NCBI GenBank assembly: GCA_035702985.1
Contig: DASSZD010000117.1
Coordinates: forward strand, 1 to 28,925
Direction: 5' to 3'
Length of the DNA stretch: 28,925 nucleotides
Origin: JAKAXG01 sp035702985
GTDB lineage: Bacteria > Actinomycetota > Acidimicrobiia > Acidimicrobiales > Palsa-688
The position numbers and the translations under genes are program-made. Below, one piece after another: positions 23,201 through 28,925 of the stretch (its first letter is position 1; the number at the start of each line of letters is the position of its first letter). The notes below the pieces were generated by a model. It worked only from the letters and a program-made list of their open reading frames with translations, did not search any database and was not told where the DNA came from.

Positions 23201-24248
23201 AACCGCCCCCGGCCAGGGCCACGGTGGCCGACAGGTCCCGGTCGTCGGGGAGAGGCTCGCCGCCGGCGGCGGGATCGGCGCCGGGGGCCAGACCGGCCAC
23301 CGCGGCCAGGGCCGACAGCTGGCGGACCGAGTCGCGCAGCTCCCGGGGCAGCGGGAAGTACTCGTCCTCGTCCACCGCCCGTACCTCCTCCACCCCGTAG
23401 GCGGGATCCAGGCGGGCCACCACGGCCTGCACGATCTCCTCGGGGGCCGACGCGCCGGCTATCACGCCCACCGTGCCCGACAGGTCCTCGGGCAGCTCGG
23501 CCGGGTCGTCCACCCGGACCACCAGCGCACAGCCGGCCGCCCGGGCGGTGCGCTCCAGGGCCAGGGTGTTGGACGAGGTGGCGGAGCCGATCACCACCAC
23601 CGCGTCGCAGCGCTCGGCGATGGCCTTGAGGGCCGCCTGCCGGTTGGTGGTGGCGAAGCACAGGTCGGAGCTGCCCGGCACCCACAGGTCCGGCCAGCGG
23701 TCCCGGGCGGCGTCGAGCAGGGCCTTCCACTCGTCGACGGCCAGGGTGGTCTGGGCCAGGAAGGCCACCGGGCCCTCCGGTTCGGGCAGCGCCTCCAGCT
23801 CGTCGAGGTGCTCGATGCGGTGCACGGCGGCGGGGGCCACCGCGGCGGTGCCGATGGCCTCCTGGTGGCCCTCGTGACCCACGTAGACGATGCTGTAGCC
23901 CTTCTTGGCCCGCATCTTGACCTCGTGGTGCACCTTGCGCACCAGCGGGCACACCGCGTTGACGACCGCCCCGCCCCGGGCCTTGGCCGCCTCCACCAGC
24001 TCCGGCGGCGATCCGTGGGCGGACAGCATCAGCGGGGCGCCCTCGGGCACGTCGGCCAGGTCATCGACGAACACCACGCCCATCTGCTTGAACCGGTCGA
24101 CGACCACCTGGTTGTGGACGATCTCGTGGTAGCAGTAGACGGGAGGCTCGAACACCCGGGTCATCCAGGCCAGCGACTTGATGGCCATCTCCACTCCGGC
24201 GCAGAACCCCCGGGGGGAGGCCAGGACGACCCGCTCGACTTTCTCCAT
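23178..24248 (-). CDS. ispH: 4-hydroxy-3-methylbut-2-enyl diphosphate reductase
   Basis: A 356-residue Fe-S enzyme, the last step of the MEP isoprenoid pathway, producing isopentenyl and dimethylallyl diphosphate. The three cluster cysteines are C16 (RGFCAGV), C100 (NAVCPLV) and C197 (DLCFATTNRQ); the catalytic H-x-E is in GHQEAIGT (E130); HEIVHN and SAHGSPP bind substrate. The C-terminal ~50 residues (from about 310) are a low-complexity Ala/Gly/Asp extension beyond the usual domain end. ATG at 24248 is directly behind a leaderless-type promoter. In Firmicutes ispH commonly follows cmk and plsC in one operon; here it is beside them but on the other strand. Confidence 0.95.
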   Translation of the reverse strand: MEKVERVVLASPRGFCAGVEMAIKSLAWMTRVFEPPVYCYHEIVHNQVVVDRFKQMGVVFVDDLADVPEGAPLMLSAHGSPPELVEAAKARGGAVVNAVCPLVRKVHHEVKMRAKKGYSIVYVGHEGHQEAIGTAAVAPAAVHRIEHLDELEALPEPEGPVAFLAQTTLAVDEWKALLDAARDRWPDLWVPGSSDLCFATTNRQAALKAIAERCDAVVVIGSATSSNTLALERTARAAGCALVVRVDDPAELPEDLSGTVGVIAGASAPEEIVQAVVARLDPAYGVEEVRAVDEDEYFPLPRELRDSVRQLSALAAVAGLAPGADPAAGGEPLPDDRDLSATVALAGGGFRTGRPL

Positions 24249-24255
24249 CGGTTCG

Positions 24256-24261
24256 AGGGTA
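24256..24261 (-). promoter_or_regulatory. -10 element for leaderless ispH
   Basis: On the minus strand TACCCT is followed by 7 nt and then the ATG at 24248. It lies in the 30-bp gap after the secreted CAP-domain gene, so ispH can be expressed alone. Confidence 0.55.
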
Positions 24262-24278
24262 CCGGCGACAGCCGCCGA

Positions 24279-25673
24279 TCAGTAGTTCGCCACGAACAAC
24301 TCGGTCAGCTGGACGCTGCCGTTGGAGACGAACACCCCGGCGCCCGACGCCCCCGGCCACGGGGCCAGGATGTTCCTGCGGTGCCCCCAGCAGCCGGCGT
24401 CGCCGGCGGCCCGGCAGTCGATGTTCGGGCTGCCCGGCCCGTCGTCGTACATCCACCCGAAGTCGGCGGCCAGGGCGGTGGGATCACCCCAGGCGATGTT
24501 CGACCCCCAGGTGTACCCGGCCGGCCCGGTCGGGTCCGCCCCGGCCGCCGCCCCGGCGGCGGCCATCCGGTCCAGGGCCGGGTTCTCCGGTAGGGCCGGC
24601 AGGCCGCGGCTGGTGCGCTCGGCGTTGGCCACGGCCAGCACCTGGCCCACCGTGCCGAGGGAGTAGAAATCGGCGGGCAGGGCCAGCGGACCGAGACCCT
24701 CACCGGCCCGGGCCCGGTTGATGTCGGCCAGGGCGGCGGAGTTGCATGCGGCCACATCCGGCGACGGCACCCAGCAGGCGTCCTTCTGGGCGATCGACGC
24801 GTCGAGCGAGGCGGGCGGGTCGGCCTGGGCGGGGAGCGGCTGCGGGGTCTGCAGGAGGGCCACCGGAGCGCTGGGAGCGGGGGCCGGCGTGGTGCCCAGG
24901 CTGGTGACCTGTCCCACGTTGTTGGGCACCCAGTAGCCGGGTCCGACCGCCATCATGCCCACCGCCCGGACGCCGGGGGCGGTCGAGCCCACCGCGGAGC
25001 CCCGGAACGGGGCGTCCCCGAAGCTGAACACCCCGCCATCGGATCCGACCAGCCAGTAACCGCCCCCGTCGGGGGTGGCGGCCATGCCCACGATCGGCCG
25101 GTTCAGGCGCATCCCCCCGGTCGACCCGAAGAACCCGGCGTCACCGAAACTGAACACCCCACCGTCGGACGCCACCAACCAGTAACCACCCCCGTCCGGG
25201 GTGGCGGCCATACCGACGATCGGCCGGTTCAGGACGATGGAACCGGTGGAGCCGAAGAACCGGGCGTCACCGAAGCTGAACACCCCACCGTCGGATCCCA
25301 CCAGCCAGTAGCCGCCGCCGTCGGAGGTGGCGGCCATACCCACGATCGGCCTCGACAGGTGCATCCCCCCGGTAGACCCGAAGAACCGGGCGTCACCGAA
25401 AGTGAACACCCCACCGTCCGACGCGGTCATCCAGTAGCCCTTGGCGTCCGGGGTCGGGGCCATGGCCACCACCGGATAGCTGGACATGGCGGCGAGCCGG
25501 ACCGGGGCGGCCCCAGCCCGGGCGGCGGCGGGGGAGGCCACGGCCCCGGCCAGAGCGGCCGCCGCCACCAGCACCTTGGCCGCACGGCCCCGGCGAGCGG
25601 CGCGGCGGCCGAGGCTGCCGAGGCGCCGGCGGGCCGGTTCGAGCCGGCTTCGGGAACGGTGCTGGCTGGTCAC
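24279..25673 (-). CDS. Secreted repeat protein with C-terminal CAP/SCP-like domain
   Basis: A 464-residue exported protein. An Arg-rich start (about 1-33) and hydrophobic VLVAAAALAGAVASPAAARAG (34-54) form a Sec-type signal peptide. Residues 66-236 hold four ~42-residue repeats (GYWLVGSDGGVFSFGDARFFGSTGG type) plus a fifth partial copy, probably beta-propeller-like blades. A Pro/Ala linker (about 262-290) leads to a CAP/SCP-like domain (about 305-464) with INRARAGEGLGPL, ANAERTSRGLPAL, WMYDDGPGSPN and CWGHRRNIL. The first CAP histidine and the glutamate of the usual GENIA motif are missing (GSNIAWG is present), so the classical metal site looks incomplete. GTG at 25673 is preceded by AAGGA only 1 nt away, so the start is not firm. 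Such repeat proteins are frequent in Acidimicrobiia; function unknown, probably cell wall or surface. Confidence 0.82.
   Translation of the reverse strand: MTSQHRSRSRLEPARRRLGSLGRRAARRGRAAKVLVAAAALAGAVASPAAARAGAAPVRLAAMSSYPVVAMAPTPDAKGYWMTASDGGVFTFGDARFFGSTGGMHLSRPIVGMAATSDGGGYWLVGSDGGVFSFGDARFFGSTGSIVLNRPIVGMAATPDGGGYWLVASDGGVFSFGDAGFFGSTGGMRLNRPIVGMAATPDGGGYWLVGSDGGVFSFGDAPFRGSAVGSTAPGVRAVGMMAVGPGYWVPNNVGQVTSLGTTPAPAPSAPVALLQTPQPLPAQADPPASLDASIAQKDACWVPSPDVAACNSAALADINRARAGEGLGPLALPADFYSLGTVGQVLAVANAERTSRGLPALPENPALDRMAAAGAAAGADPTGPAGYTWGSNIAWGDPTALAADFGWMYDDGPGSPNIDCRAAGDAGCWGHRRNILAPWPGASGAGVFVSNGSVQLTELFVANY
24966..25478 (-). repeat. Four ~126-bp coding repeats (42-residue blades)
   Basis: Minus-strand units begin at about codons 66, 109, 151 and 193 of the secreted protein. 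Units 2 and 3 are very similar at DNA level, suggesting recent duplication or gene conversion; units 1 and 4 are more diverged. A decayed fifth unit (AVGMMAVGPGYW) follows. Confidence 0.88.
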
Positions 25674-25758
25674 GTCCTTGGAGGTATCGACCGCCCGGGC
25701 CCGGTCCTTGACCGCTGGTTGGCCCCGATTTCCGCCGCCTCCTGGAACCGGTCCCTTT

Positions 25759-25777
25759 ACCCCTATCCTCTAGGGGT
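25759..25777 (+). promoter_or_regulatory. DUF512-gene promoter with inverted repeat
   Basis: ACCCCTA-TCCTC-TAGGGGT is a perfect 7-bp inverted repeat with a 5-nt centre, ending 1 nt before the ATG at 25779. It covers TATCCT (25764-25769), a TANNNT -10 placed 9 nt before the start codon. It could be an operator or, if transcribed, a hairpin at the start codon. No -35 is evident. Confidence 0.5.
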
Positions 25778-25778
25778 T

Positions 25779-27140
25779 ATGTCGCTGCCCCGAGTGGTGG
25801 CGGTGGCCCCCGGGTCGCCGGCCGCCCGGGCTGGACTCGAACCCGGTGACCAGATCGTCGCCATGGACGGCCAGCTCCCGAGAGATGTCATCGAGTACCA
25901 GCTGCTGGCCGACCAGGACCAGTTGGAGCTGGAGCTGCGCCGTGGTGGCCTGGACCTCACGGTGGAGGTGTCGCGCCACGGCAACGAGCCGCTCGGCATC
26001 GAGGTGGACGCCGCGCTGTTCGACCGGGTCCGGACCTGCGACAACCACTGCGAGTTCTGCTTCATCCACCAGCTCCCGAAGGGGCTGCGCCGGAGCCTGT
26101 ACGTGCGCGACGACGACTACCGCCTGTCGTTCCTGTACGGGAACTTCACCACCCTCACCCGGTTCACCGAACTGGACCTGGAGCGGGTGCTCACCGAGGG
26201 CCTGTCGCCACTGTGGGTGAGCATCCACGCCACCGACCCGGAGGTGCGCAGCCGCATGCTGCGCAACCGCCGGGGGGCGACCAGCCTCAGATGGTTGCGG
26301 GCCCTGCTCGACCACCGGGTGACGGTCCACGGCCAGGTTGTGGTCTGCCCGGGCGTCAACGACGGGGCGGTGCTCGACGACACCCTGGCCGGGGTGCTCG
26401 ACCGCTACCCGGAACTGGCCAGCGTGGCGTGCGTCCCGCTCGGCATCAGCCGCTTCAACCGGGAGGGGGCCATGCGCGCCCACACCCGGGCCGAGGCCGC
26501 CGCCGTCGTGGACCTGATCGAGGAGTGGCAGGGCGTGTTCCGGTCGGCCCTGGGCCGTCCGCTGGTCCACGCCTCCGACGAGTACTACCTGATGGCCGGC
26601 CGATCCCTGCCGGCCCTCGAGACCTACGGGGACCTGGCCCAGCACGAGAACGGGGTGGGCCTGTTCCGGGGCTTCGAGGCCCGCTTCCTCGGCCTGGCCG
26701 ACGCCCCCGAAGGCGGGCCCAGCGGCTTCTTCCAGTCGGTGGACGGCGCCCCCGCCGCCGGCTACCGGGCTCCCCGGGCCCCGGGGGCGGTCACGCTCCT
26801 GCCCCGCACGGACGCCCCGGTCACGGTGCTCACCGGCGCCTACGCCGCCCGCCTCCTGGAACCGCTGGTCCGGGAGGTCCGGCCCGACGCCGAGGTGCTG
26901 GCGGTGGACAACAGCTACTTCGGGGGGAACATCGCGGTGGCCGGGCTGATGACCGGCGGCGACGTGGCCGCGGCGCTGGCCTCCGCCCCCTCCGGGCGGC
27001 GGTTCCTGCTGCCCGACGTGTGCCTGTCCGGAGGGGTGTTCCTCGACGGGACCAGCGTCGCTGACCTGCCCCGCCCGGTGGAGGTCGTACCGGCCGACGG
27101 GGCGGCGCTGCGGTCGGCCCTGACCGGCAGCCGGGCATGA
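25779..27140 (+). CDS. DUF512 family PDZ/radical-SAM-like Fe-S protein
   Basis: A 453-residue protein. Residues 1-65 form a PDZ-like domain (VVAVAPGSPAARAGLEPGDQIVAMDG). A cysteine motif C87-x3-C91-x2-C94 (RTCDNHCEFCFIHQLP) follows, typical of radical-SAM-like [4Fe-4S] binding, then the conserved RDDDYRLSFLYGNFTTLT, WVSIHATDPEVRSRMLRN and CVPLGISRFNREG. The C-terminal DUF512 part (about 285-453) has HASDEYYLMAGRSLP, YENG-like QHENGVGLFR, VLTGAYAARLLEPL and DNSYFGGNIAVAGLMTGGD. The function is not established; in clostridia and cyanobacteria related genes exist and lie next to der in many genomes, which suggests a ribosome- or translation-linked role (inference). ATG at 25779 opens the PDZ domain; the open frame upstream is a shadow of the opposite gene. 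der overlaps by ATGA. Confidence 0.88.
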   Translation: MSLPRVVAVAPGSPAARAGLEPGDQIVAMDGQLPRDVIEYQLLADQDQLELELRRGGLDLTVEVSRHGNEPLGIEVDAALFDRVRTCDNHCEFCFIHQLPKGLRRSLYVRDDDYRLSFLYGNFTTLTRFTELDLERVLTEGLSPLWVSIHATDPEVRSRMLRNRRGATSLRWLRALLDHRVTVHGQVVVCPGVNDGAVLDDTLAGVLDRYPELASVACVPLGISRFNREGAMRAHTRAEAAAVVDLIEEWQGVFRSALGRPLVHASDEYYLMAGRSLPALETYGDLAQHENGVGLFRGFEARFLGLADAPEGGPSGFFQSVDGAPAAGYRAPRAPGAVTLLPRTDAPVTVLTGAYAARLLEPLVREVRPDAEVLAVDNSYFGGNIAVAGLMTGGDVAAALASAPSGRRFLLPDVCLSGGVFLDGTSVADLPRPVEVVPADGAALRSALTGSRA

Positions 27141-28447
27141 CCGCGGCCAAGCCGCTGGTGGCGGTGGTGGGCCGCCCCAACGTGGGCAAGAGCACCCTGG
27201 TCAACCGGATCCTGGGCCGGCGCGAGGCCATCGTGGAGGAGAACCCCGGGGTCACCCGGGACCGCAAGTTCCTCGACGCCGAGTGGGCCGGGCGCGAGTT
27301 CACCGTGGTGGACACCGGAGGATGGATGCCGGGCGGAACGGCCCTGGACAAGCAGGTGTCGGCCCAGTCCGAGCGGGCCATCAAGGAGGCCGACGCGGTA
27401 CTGCTGGTGCTCGACACGGCGGTGGGGATCACCGAGGAGGACGCCCGGGTGGCGGACATGCTGCGCCGGGCCGGCCGGCCCACCGTGGTCGTCGCCAACA
27501 AGGTCGACGGGGACAGCCGCGAAGCGGACGCCTGGGCGTTCGCCCGCCTGGGGCTGGGGGATCCGTTCCCGGTGAGCGCCATCCACGGGCGGGGGACGGG
27601 GGACCTGCTGGACGCGGTGGTGGCCCTTTTTCCGTCGGAGGAGCGACCCGAACCGGCGGGGGAGCCGCCGCCCGACGACGGGGTCCCGGCGGTGGCCATC
27701 GTGGGCCGGCCCAACGTCGGAAAGTCCACCCTCTTCAACCGGCTCATCGGCGACGAGCGCTCGGTGGTGCACGACATGCCCGGCACCACCCGTGACAGCA
27801 TCGACACCCTGGTCAGCACCCCCGAGGGGGACATCCGCTTCGTCGACACCGCCGGAATGCGCCGGCGCACCAAGGAGGCCGAGGGGGCGGAGTACTACTC
27901 GCTGGTCCGGGCCCTGCAAGCCCTGGACCGGGCGTCGTCCGCCCTGCTGGTCCTCGACGCCTCGGAGGGGGTCACCCGCCAGGATCAGCGCCTGGCCGAG
28001 CGGGTCGACGCCGCCGGCGGGCCGGTGGTGCTGATCCTCAACAAGTGGGACCTCCTCGACGCCGAGCAGCGGGCCCGCCTCACCGCCGACGTGGCAGACC
28101 GGCTGTCGTTCCTGGCCTACGCCCCGGTGCTCAAGGTCAGCGCCCGCACCGGCCTCGGGGTGCACAAGCTCCTCCCCGCCCTGGCCCAGGCCATGACCGC
28201 CTCGCGCAAGCGGGTCCCCACCGGGGAGCTCAACCGGGTCATCGCCTCGGCCCAGGCCGCCCACCCCTCCCCGGGCGGGCGGGTCCTCTACGCCACCCAG
28301 GGGGCGGCCGACCCCCCGACGTTCACGCTGTTCACCACCAAGGCGGTGCCGGCCCCCTATCTGCGGTACCTGGAGCGCAAGCTGCGCGAGCACTTCGGGT
28401 TCGGGCCGACCCCGATCGTGTTCAGGGTGCGGCGCCGGTCCTCGTGA
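27137..28447 (+). CDS. der: Ribosome-associated GTPase Der (EngA)
   Basis: A 436-residue protein with two GTPase domains in tandem and a C-terminal KH-like domain, essential for 50S ribosome assembly in other bacteria. Domain 1: GRPNVGKSTLVNR (12-24), DTGGW, NKVDGD. Domain 2: GRPNVGKSTLFNRL (about 190-203), DTAGMRRR, NKWD, SARTGLG. The KH-like part (about 350-436) has YATQGAADPPTFTLF and REHFGFGPTPIVFRVRRR. ATG at 27137 overlaps the preceding stop by 4 bp, so translation is probably coupled with the DUF512 protein. In mycobacteria der directly follows cmk; here five genes lie between. Confidence 0.96.
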   Translation: MTAAKPLVAVVGRPNVGKSTLVNRILGRREAIVEENPGVTRDRKFLDAEWAGREFTVVDTGGWMPGGTALDKQVSAQSERAIKEADAVLLVLDTAVGITEEDARVADMLRRAGRPTVVVANKVDGDSREADAWAFARLGLGDPFPVSAIHGRGTGDLLDAVVALFPSEERPEPAGEPPPDDGVPAVAIVGRPNVGKSTLFNRLIGDERSVVHDMPGTTRDSIDTLVSTPEGDIRFVDTAGMRRRTKEAEGAEYYSLVRALQALDRASSALLVLDASEGVTRQDQRLAERVDAAGGPVVLILNKWDLLDAEQRARLTADVADRLSFLAYAPVLKVSARTGLGVHKLLPALAQAMTASRKRVPTGELNRVIASAQAAHPSPGGRVLYATQGAADPPTFTLFTTKAVPAPYLRYLERKLREHFGFGPTPIVFRVRRRSS

Positions 28448-28462
28448 GCCTGCGGGGGCGGG

Positions 28463-28468
28463 TACCCT
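28463..28468 (+). promoter_or_regulatory. -10 element for leaderless membrane-protein gene
   Basis: TACCCT is followed by 8 nt and then ATG at 28477. No ribosome site lies between. Confidence 0.45.
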
Positions 28469-28476
28469 TTTAACCT

Positions 28477-28925
28477 ATGTTCACCCAGCCGTGGCTGGCC
28501 GCCGCGGCCGTGTTCTGCGCGGTAGCCGCCGCCCTGTGGGGCCGGGCCGCAGCCCGGCTGTCGCGTGCCGCGCGCCGGATCGAGGCCGAGACCGCCTCCT
28601 CGTCGACCGGGCGGGAGGCCACCGACCTGGCCCGCGCCGCGTTCGACAAGGACCTCCACACCGCCATCCTGTACTCGGTGCTGGCCGTGGGGCTGGCCGT
28701 GGCCTCCATCTCCAAGAGCGCCTGGTACCAGATCCCGTTGCTGGGCGTGACCATCCCGGTGGTCGTGACCCTGCGCTTCGCCCCCCGCTTCTTCGCCGAG
28801 GCCCGCCTGGCCGAGAACCGGGCCATGCTCGAGCGCCGGGCCGAGGAGGTCCTGGCCCAGGAGCAGCTGGCCCCCCGGCGGTGGGCGGACCGACTGGCCC
28901 CGGAGGACCTGCCCCACGTCGAGGG
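28477..28925 (+). CDS. Membrane protein of unknown function (3' partial)
   Basis: From ATG at 28477 the frame is open to the right edge (149 codons, no stop). The protein has an N-terminal hydrophobic helix (WLAAAAVFCAVAAALWG), a charged helical stretch (RLSRAARRIEAE, TDLARAAFDKDLH), two further hydrophobic segments (AILYSVLAVGLAVASIS and IPLLGVTIPVVVTLRF), and a charged C-terminal helix (ARLAENRAMLERRAEEVLAQEQ). I do not recognise the family. The frame has the GC-rich third-position pattern of the neighbouring genes and a plausible leaderless promoter, so it is likely real. Confidence 0.65.
   Translation, partial: MFTQPWLAAAAVFCAVAAALWGRAAARLSRAARRIEAETASSSTGREATDLARAAFDKDLHTAILYSVLAVGLAVASISKSAWYQIPLLGVTIPVVVTLRFAPRFFAEARLAENRAMLERRAEEVLAQEQLAPRRWADRLAPEDLPHVE

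Noticed and set aside
24966..25478. CRISPR array or mobile-element repeats
   Set aside because: The repeats are in frame, contiguous and encode a 42-residue protein blade; there are no spacers.
25744..25769. ECF sigma-factor promoter (GGAACC) before the DUF512 gene
   Set aside because: GGAACC is present at 25744-25749, but no CGTT-type -10 lies at the expected 16-17 nt distance.
25359..25778. Upstream extension of the DUF512 frame
   Set aside because: It is antisense to the secreted repeat protein and shows shadow composition; the PDZ domain begins at the ATG at 25779.

Overview
The window is about 72% GC by eye, densely coded and almost entirely housekeeping. Gene content and order point to an actinobacterium, most likely class Acidimicrobiia. 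A TPR protein, HAD phosphatase, TlyA, NAD kinase, RecN, CTP synthase and ADP-ribose pyrophosphatase, followed by ScpA, ScpB, RluB, cytidylate kinase and Der, reproduces in order much of the Rv1691-Rv1713 segment of Mycobacterium tuberculosis. The secreted protein with 42-residue GYWLVGSDGGVFSFGDA-type repeats is what suggests Acidimicrobiia; the class is an inference.

Layout. Positions 1-1511: the 3' part of a TPR protein with a long Asp/Arg/Tyr/Gly-rich disordered N-terminus that runs off the left edge. Positions 1600-8504: a block not found at this place in mycobacteria, holding a two-domain VOC protein, a small SSB-like OB-fold protein, class I fructose-bisphosphate aldolase, the two subunits of a 2-oxoacid:ferredoxin oxidoreductase (korAB), and a convergent DUF1015 gene. 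Positions 8554-15558: HAD phosphatase, phasin-like protein, tlyA, NAD kinase, recN, pyrG and a NUDIX hydrolase, all rightward; the steA/steB pair that mycobacteria carry between recN and pyrG is absent. Positions 15671-17113: a DksA/TraR-type zinc-finger protein facing trpS. Positions 17164-23200: a tightly overlapping operon scpA-scpB-rluB, then tyrA-aroA-cmk-plsC, covering chromosome condensation, rRNA modification, aromatic amino acids, nucleotide metabolism and phospholipid synthesis. Positions 23178-25673: ispH and a secreted repeat/CAP-domain protein, leftward. Positions 25779-28447: a PDZ/radical-SAM-like DUF512 protein overlapping der. From 28477 a membrane protein starts and runs off the right edge.

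Transcription signals are the most informative non-coding content. At least seven genes have a TANNNT -10 element only 5-9 nt before the start codon, which predicts leaderless mRNAs; trpS and scpA do this back to back in a 50-bp divergent gap. Candidate operators are a perfect 14-bp palindrome over the korA -35, two abutting perfect palindromes just after the pyrG -10, and a 7-bp inverted repeat over the DUF512-gene -10. A four-unit, 11-bp-period direct repeat lies in the convergent gap after korB and is unexplained. I saw no tRNA, rRNA, CRISPR, insertion sequence or phage gene, and no gene-free stretch over about 200 bp. I did not recognise a wholly new multi-gene system; the best leads are these regulatory sequences and a few odd protein regions.
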